DNA from: Acidobacteriota bacterium
GTDB taxonomy: Bacteria; Acidobacteriota; Terriglobia; UBA7540
Assembly (NCBI GenBank): GCA_021817045.1
Contig: JAKAWG010000036.1
Location: 1 to 45,915 of the forward strand
Length of the DNA: 45,915 bases
Direction of reading: 5' to 3'
The notes under the pieces are model-generated. The model was given only the letters and a program-made list of their open reading frames with translations. It did not search any database and had not been told where the DNA came from. Positions 9,974 through 18,690 of the stretch are shown here, piece after piece (the first letter of the stretch is position 1; each line of letters starts with the position of its first letter). The position numbers and the translations under genes are program-made.

Positions 9974-11402
9974 CGGCGCTGAGCCCCAAAGAACTGAGGC
10001 TGAAGGTACAACGGGACACTCAACGTCGATTGACGAGATTGAGCTTGAGGGAAGCGAGCCTGAGGGTGAGATTCTAGGGCAGCCGGGGAAGCCCGGCATT
10101 TTCCAAGCAGTTCGCCGTGGCTTCGAGCGTGGCTGGCAGAAGCGCCCGGAATCGAACAAGCAGAACCGCAAAGAGAAGCAGAAAGACAAGACGCGGATGT
10201 TATTTGCCATGGCCGCGTTCACGGGCGTCTTGATCCTGATGTTTATTCTCGTATTTTCCTCGCCCCGGAAGTCCCTGCTGCTCAGCAACCACCCACCTGG
10301 GACACCCGATCTTGGCAAGCGGACGACGCCGGGCGAAGGCAAGCCACACGAGAACGTGATGCCGCTGATGAACGTGAAGCCAGCGAGCAACGAGTCAGGA
10401 ACTCAAGGCCTTACAACGGCGCAGGACGTAGCCCAAACCGCCAGGCAGTATAGGGCTAATGCGTTTTCGGGAAACTCGTCAGGCCAGACCCAGGAGCCGG
10501 GCCGGCATACTCTCGCCGATATCCACTTCGAGAATCAAGCGTTGCAGGAACAATACGCAATGCACGGAACGAACCCGCCGGCACCAGGCGGGTCCACATC
10601 CATCGAAAAGCCCGATGACCTCAAAACACCGTCGCTCGTTTTCGTGCGCGCACAGAAGAAAGCCGGTGGTAACCCGCTAGCTCAACCGGTCGTCGAGCAG
10701 AGCACGGTGATGGACTCATTGCCGGTTGGCACACACCTGGTTGCGCGGCTTGAGACCCCGGTGAGTACGGCTCTACAGACGCCAGCGGTTGCCGTAATCG
10801 AATACAACTACGAGCAGGATGGCGAGATCATTCTCCCCGCAGGTACGCAAGTGATTGGAAAGCTTCGAAATGCGACCCGACAAGGATATGTCTCAATCGA
10901 ATTTAACCGGCTTCAATTTCAGGACGGAACCACGGAGAAGATCGACGCCATCGCGATGGGGCTCGATTACAAGCCGCTGAAAGGCCGGGTAATGGGCCGA
11001 AATCGGGGTTTGAGGTTTCTGGTCCAGTCATTGACCGGCGTGGGCGAGGTCGCCGCCTACATGGTGGGCGGAAGTCCGGGCACGACGAGCGTCTTTTCGG
11101 AAGACGCCTTACTGCGGGAGCAGTTGGCATCGAATATGGCAACGGCGGGACAAGAGCAATTCAACGAACTGGCCACGCAGCAGCATATTGTGGTGACGGT
11201 GCCTGGGAACACGCGATTCTACCTGGTGCTGGAACAAGGAGCGACATCCGAACAAACTCAGTCAGGCATGCGTCCAGATCCAAGTCGTTCAAAGGCGGTG
11301 AGCGGCCAAGAGTTGGAGGGACTCGAGCGAGAGATTGCAACCGCCATCGCGCAGGAGGCGGCCCGAGCAACGGCTCAACCCGACGCAGCTTCACAACAGT
11401 AA
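9954..11402 (+). CDS. VirB10/TrbI-like channel scaffold protein
   Basis: 482 residues. A long acidic-then-basic cytoplasmic N-terminus (1-80) precedes one membrane segment (MLFAMAAFTGVLILMFILVF, about 83-102), then a Pro/Gly-rich periplasmic linker, then the beta-barrel domain (about 250-430) with LPVGTHLVARLETPVSTAL, ILPAGTQVIGKLRNA and VVTVPGNTRFYLVLE. This order and these strand motifs are those of VirB10/TrbI proteins, which span the envelope and join the inner-membrane ATPases to the outer pore. The start overlaps the VirB9-like gene by 20 bases. The last 60 residues are Ala/Gln/Glu-rich and unlike the family core. Confidence 0.85.
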   Translation: MSEMENSGAEPQRTEAEGTTGHSTSIDEIELEGSEPEGEILGQPGKPGIFQAVRRGFERGWQKRPESNKQNRKEKQKDKTRMLFAMAAFTGVLILMFILVFSSPRKSLLLSNHPPGTPDLGKRTTPGEGKPHENVMPLMNVKPASNESGTQGLTTAQDVAQTARQYRANAFSGNSSGQTQEPGRHTLADIHFENQALQEQYAMHGTNPPAPGGSTSIEKPDDLKTPSLVFVRAQKKAGGNPLAQPVVEQSTVMDSLPVGTHLVARLETPVSTALQTPAVAVIEYNYEQDGEIILPAGTQVIGKLRNATRQGYVSIEFNRLQFQDGTTEKIDAIAMGLDYKPLKGRVMGRNRGLRFLVQSLTGVGEVAAYMVGGSPGTTSVFSEDALLREQLASNMATAGQEQFNELATQQHIVVTVPGNTRFYLVLEQGATSEQTQSGMRPDPSRSKAVSGQELEGLEREIATAIAQEAARATAQPDAASQQ

Positions 11403-11478
11403 CAATCTCGCCCGCATCGTCGCCGGATATGGCAATCAAACATGGAATCAGTTAAATTAAGCCCGAAGGAGAAGGACG

Positions 11479-13614
11479 GTGCCTGCGGGCCATCATCGGC
11501 GCTTCAGCGTGATTCGTTGGGTTTCTTGGAACGTATATCTCGGCACACGCCGACTTGCCACGAGGCTGAGAAAATTGCTTTGCGGCGGATGTAGCGTCGT
11601 CAAAGATGACCGCGGCGCCCACTCCTCCTCTCCTCACAATGCCTCCCCATTGACCAGCCTTGTTGTTACCTGCCTGCCGGTAAGCGCGGCGGTGATTGTC
11701 TTCCCTCGCCAATGGTTTCTAAATGCTGCTGCGCTGGCTGCGGTTGAGATTTTTCTGTATTGGGTGCTTATTGTGACACTTCGAAGCACGAACTGGATTG
11801 TTAGGAGGGTAGTTGGAGCCATCGTGTTTAGCGGCATCATCGTCGATTCCATGCTGTTGGCAGACTACTTCCAAAAACACCAAATTGCCGGCCGGTCACT
11901 ATCGGTCGACGGATTTGGCATGATTTTACTTGCGTTGACCGCTTTCTGGCTGGTCGGAACGCTCTGGATCTTTTTGTCTCGGACCAAGGGGAGGATTCGG
12001 CGTGTTAACTCTACAGTTTCAAACGCGACCAGAGAAATTGTGTCGTCGCCGGGGTCTATCCCGGAGCTGCGCGTACCACAGTTCCGCTTCGCCGATGTCG
12101 GAGGTATGCAGGAACCCAAGCAACGAATCCGCGAGGTGGTCGAAAGCCGGCTTAATCCCGATAAGTATGCGGCCTACGGTGTCGTCAGGAACGGCATTCT
12201 GCTCTACGGACCGCGCGGGAGCGGCAAAACCTTCCTCGCCGAAGCGACCGCGGGAGAGTTCGGGTTGAATTTTCATTACATCTCCCCGACCAGGTTCGTG
12301 ACGATGGGGCTTGGCGTCTCTGAAGCAGGAATTCGGGAAGCATTTATGCGGGTGCTGGCGAACCGACCTGCGCTGCTGTTCATCGACGAGATCGATGCGC
12401 TGGGCTCGGCTCGGCAGAGCCTGGGCGGAAGCGGAGACCCTGGAGGAGCAGGCCGCTCCTACAACAACATGACCATCGAGTTGATGCAGTCGATCGATCG
12501 GGCACGAAACGAGCCGGGATTTGTAGTGATGGCGGCGACGAACGTCATCGACGGCCTGGATGAAGCGCTGGTGCGAGAGGGGCGGTTCGATGTCAAGATC
12601 CATGTTGACCTACCGGATGAAGCAACAAGAGAGAGAATCTTCGAAGCCCAGCTTGCAGGAAAACCCTGGGCGAGGTTTGACCTGAAGAGTTTTGCGCGAA
12701 GAACGCCAGGGGCGAGCGCGGCGAAAGTCCGGGCGCTTGTCGACCAGGCGGCTCTCTCCGCAGCCCGTGACAGGCGGAAGATCGAACCAGGCGATCTCGA
12801 GAAGGCACTCCAAGAATACGGCGGCAAGGACCGGCCGTTGTTTCAGCCGGCCGATTGGAACGATCTCGTCATAGACGGACGCATCGAGCAGGAGCTCCGC
12901 AGCCTGATCCGGCTGGTCGGAAATCCGTTTGCCGCTGAGCGGATAGGGCTCGAAGTTCCGATGGGCGTTCTCCTGTTAGGTCCCCCTGGAACGGGCAAGA
13001 CGCTGATAGCACGACTGATTGCCACGCAATCGAAACGGAGCTTTTTCCCGATCACTTCCGCCGAGATTACCGAGCCGAAGGCCGTGTCGAGGGTATTTAC
13101 GAGGGCAAAGGAAAACAGCCCGTCACTGATTTTTATCGACGAGATGGACAGCCTGCTGCCGGCGAACCGTGGCTATCTCAGTCAATACTACATCCAGATC
13201 GTCGAGCAGTTCCTGATTGAGATCAGCAACCTTCAGCCGGAAAACAACGTGTTCCTGGTAGGGACAACAAACCATCCGGAGAGCATCGATGCCCGCGTCT
13301 TAAGGGGCGGGCGGTTTTCGGAAAAGATTGAGATCGGGCTGCCAGGCCGCGAAGAGGTCGGACGCCTGCTTGCGAAGTATCTGAAAGGCGTCGAGTTAGA
13401 GCCTCCACTTGCTTCCGACTACCTCAGTGAATGGCTCGCCGGAACGACACCGGCAAACCTTGAAGCCATGGTAGCAACGGCGAAGCGGTACGCCTACGAA
13501 CGCAGCAGTGACGACAAGCTTGCGCCGCTTCGTTTGGATGACTTCGAGCGCGCTGCGACGCGGGTGATGGGCCAGCCGCCGCCACCGCCTTCGGTTCGCT
13601 CGACGCCAGTCTAA
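11479..13614 (+). CDS. Membrane-anchored ATPase with two AAA+ modules
   Basis: 711 residues from GTG 11479, preceded by gaaggagaaggac. The first 180 residues hold four likely membrane segments. The first AAA+ module has Walker A GPRGSGKT and Walker B LLFIDEIDAL, with sensor text VVMAATNVIDGLD; the second has GPPGTGKT and LIFIDEMDSL, with VGTTNHPESID. Both have the arginine-finger-like GRF region (REGRFD, RGGRFS). The order membrane-AAA-AAA recalls FtsH or Cdc48/p97 types, but no HExxH zinc-protease motif is present, so it should unfold or remodel rather than degrade. It lies between the VirB10-like and pilin genes, so it may assist pilus subunit extraction or channel assembly; that is inference. 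Confidence 0.8.
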   Translation: MPAGHHRRFSVIRWVSWNVYLGTRRLATRLRKLLCGGCSVVKDDRGAHSSSPHNASPLTSLVVTCLPVSAAVIVFPRQWFLNAAALAAVEIFLYWVLIVTLRSTNWIVRRVVGAIVFSGIIVDSMLLADYFQKHQIAGRSLSVDGFGMILLALTAFWLVGTLWIFLSRTKGRIRRVNSTVSNATREIVSSPGSIPELRVPQFRFADVGGMQEPKQRIREVVESRLNPDKYAAYGVVRNGILLYGPRGSGKTFLAEATAGEFGLNFHYISPTRFVTMGLGVSEAGIREAFMRVLANRPALLFIDEIDALGSARQSLGGSGDPGGAGRSYNNMTIELMQSIDRARNEPGFVVMAATNVIDGLDEALVREGRFDVKIHVDLPDEATRERIFEAQLAGKPWARFDLKSFARRTPGASAAKVRALVDQAALSAARDRRKIEPGDLEKALQEYGGKDRPLFQPADWNDLVIDGRIEQELRSLIRLVGNPFAAERIGLEVPMGVLLLGPPGTGKTLIARLIATQSKRSFFPITSAEITEPKAVSRVFTRAKENSPSLIFIDEMDSLLPANRGYLSQYYIQIVEQFLIEISNLQPENNVFLVGTTNHPESIDARVLRGGRFSEKIEIGLPGREEVGRLLAKYLKGVELEPPLASDYLSEWLAGTTPANLEAMVATAKRYAYERSSDDKLAPLRLDDFERAATRVMGQPPPPPSVRSTPV

Positions 13615-13742
13615 GTCTTTGCCCACCCATCACCGAGAAATGCGATCAGCCCTGTTGGCCTTCCTTGTCCACGTGGAATTCGGATGCCGTTCAGTGTCCC
13701 ACGATAAAGACACAGAAACCGCTGTGACATCTTTTTCACACC

Positions 13743-13770
13743 CGGTCCTGGACAACTCAGGCATCTGATT
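13743..13770 (+). repeat. Partial copy of the 31-bp repeat family
   Basis: The 14 bases TTTTCACACCCGGT are identical to the repeat core, and over 28 bases without gaps it matches copy 2 plus its flank (7220-7247) at 22 positions, ending CTCAG in both. The left half of the 31-bp unit is not conserved. The copies thus bracket the MoxR-to-AAA gene group. Confidence 0.5.
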
Positions 13771-13933
13771 ACTCGGAATTGGACCGCAGCAGCCTGTTAT
13801 CGCCTGTCCGCCGCTCGCCGAACTAGGTGGATTCTGGCTTTAGCCGCGGTTGACCCTTTTTATTCCTTGACCCGCCTTTGTTGGCTCCCGTCTCCACCAT
13901 CCCTCCATTTTGACGTTTTCGATGCTCAAAAAT

Positions 13934-13962
13934 TTGACGGTATTGGGAAGTGGCTTTACGTT
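13934..13962 (+). promoter_or_regulatory. Weak promoter candidate ahead of the pilin-like gene
   Basis: TTGACG and TACGTT are separated by 17 bases, about 70 bases upstream of the pilin ATG. The -35 matches five of six sigma-70 positions, but the -10 matches only three. It is listed because the long gap makes a promoter here likely; the exact site is unsure. Confidence 0.22.
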
Positions 13963-14031
13963 TGTGCTTAATCGGCTGCCAAAAAGAAACGCTTGACAAG
14001 GGCGGCCGGGTCAGAAAGGAGACGAACGCAT

Positions 14032-14403
14032 ATGCACATCATCCTCAGCCAAAGCTCGAAGCGGGCTCTGGCGCTCCTCGGGGTGGCGTTTCTGCTGATC
14101 GCGACCTGGGGTGTGGGCTGGGCGCTGGGCCAGAACCTCGGCACCTCCCCTCAGACCGGCATCGCGGTGCAAGGGGAGACGGCTGCCCAGCCCGAAGGAG
14201 CCTTCTTGAACGCTGTCAACTGGGTCGCGAACGTCATCTGCCCGATCGGGGCGGCCGGGGCCGTGGTCGGGGCCATCGTGGCCTGGCTCACGGGCCGCGG
14301 ATTCGGACGATGGATATTTGCCGGCGCCGCTCTACTGGCGGTCTCAGGCATTACCCGTCTGCTCGAATTCTTCCTCACGGCCGGAACAGGAGGTGTTACT
14401 TAG
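14032..14403 (+). CDS. VirB2/TrbC-like pilin subunit
   Basis: 123 residues from the ATG at 14032, chosen because aaaggag lies about ten bases upstream. A long signal sequence (ALALLGVAFLLIATWGVGWALG) is followed by a short polar part and two membrane helices: VNWVANVICPIGAAGAVVGA and a late RWIFAGAALLAVSGITRLLE. Size, position and two-helix plan fit VirB2/TrbC pilins, which are cleaved and assembled into the conjugative pilus. The NWVANVICPI...GRW...LAVSGITRLLEFF pattern recurs in the next two genes, so this may be one of several pilin-like subunits. A strong hairpin lies just after the stop. Confidence 0.7.
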   Translation: MHIILSQSSKRALALLGVAFLLIATWGVGWALGQNLGTSPQTGIAVQGETAAQPEGAFLNAVNWVANVICPIGAAGAVVGAIVAWLTGRGFGRWIFAGAALLAVSGITRLLEFFLTAGTGGVT

Positions 14404-14458
14404 GAAAACCATAAGGAACAGGAACTCCCGCTGGTGATGTTGCGGGAAGCGGCTGAAG

Positions 14459-14504
14459 GGGCCGCGCGGAGCCTCGGTGAAGAAATCGACCAGGCGCGCG
14501 GCCC
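14459..14504 (+). promoter_or_regulatory. Strong hairpin between the pilin gene and its neighbour
   Basis: Arms GGGCCGCGCG (14459-14468) and CGCGCGGCCC (14495-14504) are perfect reverse complements, all G/C except the loop of 26 bases. No T-tract follows, so it is not a standard intrinsic terminator. It could protect the upstream pilin mRNA end or dampen expression of the genes that follow; this is inference. Confidence 0.5.
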
Positions 14505-14542
14505 ACAGCCGGGGAAATGAATGGAATAAGCGGATAGAAACA

Positions 14543-15196
14543 ATGACAACCCCCCATCTTCTGAACGACATCATTTCGGTACTGCTGGCGCTTTCGATTC
14601 CGGCATCGCTCGTGTCGCTGGTGCTCGCGGGAATCAGCCTGCGGCGGGAAGGCGGGGCCGTGGGCGGGGGCTTTACGAAATGGATTTTCTGGGCGGTTGT
14701 TTTTCTCACACTGCGGCCGCTGCTGAGTTGGTTCCCATCTTTGGGCGTCGCGGCGCCGCTCCCGGCGGGCGGGATCTCGACGCCGTGGCTTCAAAGCTTC
14801 TCCTCCGACATGAGCACCTTCGTGAACAGCTTCGTGATGGGAAAGCTCGTCACGGTGCTCGCGGCCTACATGGTGTTGCGGGCGATCATCGACGCCGCGC
14901 AGGGACAAAGCCCGCTTCTTGCGATCCTGGCAGCAATGTTCCTGCTTGGAGCGCAGGGCGTGATGAGCCTGTTTCAGGCTTGGGATACGGGAACCCGTTT
15001 TGCCACTGTGGACGTGCTGGCAGCGGCGTGGAACTATCTCGCAGGCACGCTGATGCCGATTGCGGCGGGCCTCGCGATTATCTGGGGCATCTTCAACTTC
15101 GCCACGCACAAGCCGTGGCTGCGGATGGTGGGCGTCGCGCTTGCGATGCTGTGTGTTTCCGGCATCTGGAAACTCGTTCTCGCCATGATGAGGTGA
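14543..15196 (+). CDS. Membrane protein with a C-terminal pilin-like module
   Basis: 217 residues from the ATG at 14543 (an in-frame GTG at 14477 would run through the hairpin, so it was not chosen). Five or six membrane segments are visible. The last 60 residues (AAWNYLAGTLMPIAAGLAII, then LRMVGVALAMLCVSGIWKLV) align with the two-helix module of the VirB2-like protein upstream and with both halves of the protein downstream. The N-terminal part (LLNDIISVLLALSIPASLVS and onward) is different. It lies between the two relatives on the same strand. It is probably an inner-membrane part of the secretion apparatus or a pilin-related subunit; the family is not recognised. Confidence 0.6.
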   Translation: MTTPHLLNDIISVLLALSIPASLVSLVLAGISLRREGGAVGGGFTKWIFWAVVFLTLRPLLSWFPSLGVAAPLPAGGISTPWLQSFSSDMSTFVNSFVMGKLVTVLAAYMVLRAIIDAAQGQSPLLAILAAMFLLGAQGVMSLFQAWDTGTRFATVDVLAAAWNYLAGTLMPIAAGLAIIWGIFNFATHKPWLRMVGVALAMLCVSGIWKLVLAMMR

Positions 15197-15214
15197 TGAC
15201 CTAAGGAGCGAATC

Positions 15215-15667
15215 GTGTCTGTCTATCACGGCCTGTTGAACCTGACGAACTGGACGGGGAACGTCATCATGCCGATCATGGCGGGACTGTTCCTTGTCGT
15301 AACCGTCCTCAATTTCTCGCGCGCGCGGGAGACGTCACGCCCGATGTATGCGGCACTCCTGTGCCTGTTGGTTTCGGGGCTGCTGCGGGCGATGGAGACG
15401 TTTGCAACCCAGCGGGCGTGGAACGACCCGGATATTTACGGCGTCGCTATCAAGACGTTCGTCGACTGGACGGCAAACGTGCTGCTTCCGGTCTATGCGG
15501 CCATGCAGGTTGCCGCCGGGGCGCTCGACATGATGGCGAACGTACGATTTCATTTCAGTGCGGGCTGGCTGAGGCATTTTGCGGCGGCAGGACTGTGCCT
15601 GGCCGTCTCGGGCCTCCTCCGGCTCAGCGAATTCTTCGTCATCCACGGCACGAGCGGAATCCCGTAG
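15215..15667 (+). CDS. Membrane protein made of two pilin-like two-helix modules
   Basis: 150 residues from GTG 15215 with aaggag eight bases upstream. Module one: NLTNWTGNVIMPIMAGLFLV ... LLCLLVSGLLRAMETF. Module two: FVDWTANVLLPVYAAMQVAA ... AGLCLAVSGLLRLSEFF. Both match the module of the VirB2-like protein at 14032 (NWVANVICPI ... LLAVSGITRLLEFF), including the Gly-Thr near the C-terminus. Four membrane helices and no signal peptide are predicted. The protein may be a fused dimer of pilin-like units. It follows the previous gene by 18 bases and precedes the VirB3-like gene by 39, so it belongs to the core secretion set. Its function is unknown beyond that. Confidence 0.6.
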   Translation: MSVYHGLLNLTNWTGNVIMPIMAGLFLVVTVLNFSRARETSRPMYAALLCLLVSGLLRAMETFATQRAWNDPDIYGVAIKTFVDWTANVLLPVYAAMQVAAGALDMMANVRFHFSAGWLRHFAAAGLCLAVSGLLRLSEFFVIHGTSGIP

Positions 15668-15706
15668 TTTCTTCGTCTCTGTGCGATTTCAGAAAGGAGC
15701 ATTACT

Positions 15707-16048
15707 GTGGCGCTTGATGTCACGCGAATGCAGCGAAATTTGCGAATGAAGGTCCGCTTTTTTGGCCTCGAAGCCGAGGACATCTTCGTCCTGCTTGCGA
15801 TTGCCATCATCGGGCAATTCATCGGAAGGTTCGTCAACCGCGACCTTGCGGGCCTGCCCATGTCGATTGTCCTCGAATGGGGAGTGCCGGTCCTGGCCAT
15901 TCCCGCGCTCATGCTCTTCAAGTACGGCAAGCAGCGCAACTATTTCTCCGACTTCATCGCCTATCGGTCGAAGCCGCACCTCTATTCGGCCCATGAGCAG
16001 GATACAAGTTTCACACCTTATTTCGAAGAGGAGCCGCAATGCCAGTGA
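15707..16048 (+). CDS. VirB3-like inner-membrane protein
   Basis: 113 residues from GTG 15707, with aaaggag upstream. After a basic start, two closely spaced membrane segments are seen (EDIFVLLAIAIIGQFIGRFV and MSIVLEWGVPVLAIPALMLF), followed by a soluble tail with KYGKQRNYFSDFIAYRSKP. This size, topology and position directly before the VirB4 gene fit VirB3/TrbD/TraL proteins, which bind VirB4 at the inner membrane. It overlaps the VirB4 gene by ten bases, indicating coupled translation. Sequence similarity of the family is low, so the call leans on context. Confidence 0.65.
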   Translation: MALDVTRMQRNLRMKVRFFGLEAEDIFVLLAIAIIGQFIGRFVNRDLAGLPMSIVLEWGVPVLAIPALMLFKYGKQRNYFSDFIAYRSKPHLYSAHEQDTSFTPYFEEEPQCQ

Positions 16049-18684
16049 CCCTGGAGCAATATCGCCAATCCCTGAAAGCCCCGGCCTTGTGCGAGCAATT
16101 GAAGATCCGCGATCTCCTCGACAACGTGGCTATCCAGACCGATGGGTCGTTTGTCGCCGGGTACGAGCTATCGGGCCTCCATTCCTATTATGCAAGCGAC
16201 GACGAGCGGAACCGGACGAAAGGGCAGCTCGAAGCGCTGGTGCGGTCGCTCCCGGAGCGGTCGATGCGGATGCAAGTTCGATTCGAGATCTCGGAAGGGA
16301 CGGGCGGGGTGATCGAGCGGTACAAAGCGGAGAACCGCAGTGAGAGTCCGATTCTTCAGGCGCTCGACCGGGAACGGATCGAGGCGTGGCGGGCGAAAGA
16401 GAAGGCCGGGTTTTACCTCCGGCATTTCCTCCATGCCTATTTCCTCTGGGACCCGAGAGTGCATCACGAACGGCGGGATTCAGACTGGACTCAGAGGATC
16501 GGATGGAGCCTCTCAGCCAGAAAGTGTATCGAGCGGAGCCGGCAGGAGCACGAGACATTGCTCGCGGAGTTCGAGAGCCTTCTTTCGGGAGTCGAGGCAA
16601 CGCTTCATGCGACCGGAATGAAGGCCCGGCGCATGACTCACAACGATATCTTCCTCGAAGGCAAGCGGGCGTTGAATCCGATGGTCGTGGACACTCACCC
16701 CTACCGCGAGCCCCGCTTGTCGCTTTTCCCCGGAAGCGCCCGCAGCCAGATGGCGAACGTGAATATCGAAGATGAGACCGACGATTATCTCAAGATCGGC
16801 GGCCTGCTCTATTCGTGGATTACGTTGAAGGACCTTCCGGACGCGACGTTTCCGGGCATTTTGCGGGAGCTTGCCGTGATGGACTTCCCCATTGTCGCCA
16901 ACGTTGAGGTCAGCCTTCCGGACCATGCGGAGGCGGTGAAGCGGTTCAAGAAGCAGTTGCGGAAGATGACGGCAGCGCAGCGGGACATTCACGGCGGTTT
17001 TCGCCTCGACATGGACGCTCAGGTCGCGCAAGCCGAGCTGATGCAAGTGCTGAACGATTTGATTTCGAGCTCGCTCAGGATCTGCTCGGTCAGCCTGATT
17101 GTGAGCGTGCGGACTTCGGAGCCTGTCCGAAACCGGCAGGAACTCGAAGAAGCCGAGCGGGTGCTGGCCGACCGGCGGCAGCGGGTTTTACATGCCATGG
17201 CGCGGATGAACGGCGGGCGCGGCATCTTCGAAGATGCCGCAAAGAAGCGCCTGTTCTTTTCAGGCTTGCCGGCAATGGCCGAGCACGAGAACTACCGCGA
17301 GCACGATGCGCTGACGTTGCACGCTGCCGATCTCGTTCCGGTCGAGATGCCCTGGCACGGCACACCCAACTCCCCGCTCATCCTTCTCGAAACTCCTTAC
17401 CGGCAGTTGATTCCCTTCTCGCCTTACGATTCGGGTCTCATGGATGCCAACGGCCTCGTCATTGGCGGGAGCGGCAGTGGAAAGACCTTCAAGGCCCAGC
17501 AACTGCTACTCATGATGGCTCGCGCCAGGCCCCTGGTCTCGATTCTCGAGTGTGGGGATTCGTACCAGCCGATGGTCGAGCTGATGGGCGGACGAACCAT
17601 CGCCGTAGACCTCGAAGGAAGGGAGACGTTGAACCCCTGGGACCTGCCTCCGGGCGAGACGGAGCCGACCCGTGAGAAAGTGGCGTTTCTCAAAAGGCTT
17701 GCCAGGCACATGATCGGAGAAACCCCCGGAACGGATACTTCGCTTCTCGACAGTGTGCTGACGGACGCTATCGCGAGGACGTACAAGCGGCGGGCGGTGC
17801 AGTTGTCGAATCCGATTCCTACTTTTGTCGATCTGCGCGACGAGCTTGCCGAGTGGCGTGATGAAGACCGCAACCAGCGGGCGATGGACGAGGCAAAGCT
17901 TGCCGCCCTGAAGCTGCGGCAGTGGACGGGAGAGAAAGGCGTCTATTCGAGGCTCTTCGATGCACCAACCACCATGCGGCTCGACAACAACTGGCTGTTC
18001 TTCAACGTGGAAAAGCTCGTCGCGGACCCGAGGCTCGAGACGGCGATGAGCATGGTGATCGCGCACGCGCTTGCCGAGCGTGCCGCCGGCAAGACCGGCC
18101 AGCCGTCGATCACGGTGCTCGATGAGTGTTGGTTTCTGCTCGACTCCCCGGCGCTTGCTCCGGAGGTGGTGCAACTGTTCCGCGCGGCTCGCAAGCGGAA
18201 TGCGAGCGTGTGGGGGATCAGCCAGACCATTGAGGATTTTGTCGGGACGGAGACCGAGCCGCGGCCACACGGGCCAGGCATCCTCAAAAATGCAACCACG
18301 AAGATCATCGGCAAGCAGCAGGGATCGACGGCGGCGCTTGCCGAGCACCTTTATTTGAATCCCTCGGCCATTGCCGAGATCAAGCGGTTTGGAGCGCCCC
18401 GCAAAGGGCACGGGGCGGAAGCGTTATTGGTGCTCGGGGAAAAGGCCGAGAGCACGCAGACGATTCGCATTGTGCCGACGCCGATAGACTACTGGGTGTG
18501 CACGACGTTTCCGCGAGAGCGGCGATACCGGCACTGGTATCTCGCCGGGCAACCGGGGCGGCCCTTAATCGACCTTTACCGGGAGCTTGCCGCGAAATTT
18601 CCGCAGGGATTAGCAGAAGTGCCGCGATTACCCGAGGAGATTTCCGGAGCAGTCGATGAAGCGTGGGCAAAGAGAGGACGGTGA
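16039..18684 (+). CDS. virB4: VirB4/TrbE-type conjugal ATPase
   Basis: 881 residues, within the normal length of VirB4/TrbE/TraC proteins. The N-terminal half is the less conserved VirB4 domain with DGSFVAGYELSG near residue 35. The C-terminal RecA-like ATPase has Walker A GGSGSGKT (476-483), the ETLNPWDLPPGE loop, and Walker B SITVLDECWFLL with D695/E696, then an arginine-rich RAARKRNASVWGISQTIEDF segment. It powers pilus biogenesis and substrate transfer at the inner membrane. It overlaps the VirB3-like gene at its start and precedes the VirB5-like pair by six bases. It is the most secure marker of the secretion system. Confidence 0.93.
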   Translation: MPVTLEQYRQSLKAPALCEQLKIRDLLDNVAIQTDGSFVAGYELSGLHSYYASDDERNRTKGQLEALVRSLPERSMRMQVRFEISEGTGGVIERYKAENRSESPILQALDRERIEAWRAKEKAGFYLRHFLHAYFLWDPRVHHERRDSDWTQRIGWSLSARKCIERSRQEHETLLAEFESLLSGVEATLHATGMKARRMTHNDIFLEGKRALNPMVVDTHPYREPRLSLFPGSARSQMANVNIEDETDDYLKIGGLLYSWITLKDLPDATFPGILRELAVMDFPIVANVEVSLPDHAEAVKRFKKQLRKMTAAQRDIHGGFRLDMDAQVAQAELMQVLNDLISSSLRICSVSLIVSVRTSEPVRNRQELEEAERVLADRRQRVLHAMARMNGGRGIFEDAAKKRLFFSGLPAMAEHENYREHDALTLHAADLVPVEMPWHGTPNSPLILLETPYRQLIPFSPYDSGLMDANGLVIGGSGSGKTFKAQQLLLMMARARPLVSILECGDSYQPMVELMGGRTIAVDLEGRETLNPWDLPPGETEPTREKVAFLKRLARHMIGETPGTDTSLLDSVLTDAIARTYKRRAVQLSNPIPTFVDLRDELAEWRDEDRNQRAMDEAKLAALKLRQWTGEKGVYSRLFDAPTTMRLDNNWLFFNVEKLVADPRLETAMSMVIAHALAERAAGKTGQPSITVLDECWFLLDSPALAPEVVQLFRAARKRNASVWGISQTIEDFVGTETEPRPHGPGILKNATTKIIGKQQGSTAALAEHLYLNPSAIAEIKRFGAPRKGHGAEALLVLGEKAESTQTIRIVPTPIDYWVCTTFPRERRYRHWYLAGQPGRPLIDLYRELAAKFPQGLAEVPRLPEEISGAVDEAWAKRGR

Positions 18685-18690
18685 ACAGCA

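Larger units (their letters stand above)
13615..14031. other. Intergenic stretch before the pilin-like gene
   Basis: 417 bases inside the secretion block with no supported gene; the frame that runs into it from the pilin gene lacks a ribosome binding site before 14032. It contains a partial copy of the repeat also found at 6959-7298 and one weak promoter candidate, both listed separately. A break of this size suggests that the pilin gene starts a second transcript. Confidence 0.5.

Noticed and set aside
9434..10390. Minus-strand open frame (318 codons) opposite the VirB9/VirB10 genes
   Set aside because: Ser/Arg-rich shadow text; the plus-strand genes have signal peptides and family motifs.
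13993..14031. Upstream TTG start for the pilin gene
   Set aside because: It would place the aaaggag site inside the gene and add a basic stretch before the signal peptide; ATG 14032 is better.
14396..15229. Minus-strand open frame (277 codons) opposite the pilin-like genes
   Set aside because: His/Arg/Pro-rich shadow text, no start signal, and the plus-strand membrane proteins are clearly real.
16008..16020. Another TTTCACACC copy of the repeat core
   Set aside because: Lies inside the VirB3-like coding region with no further match, so it is taken as chance.
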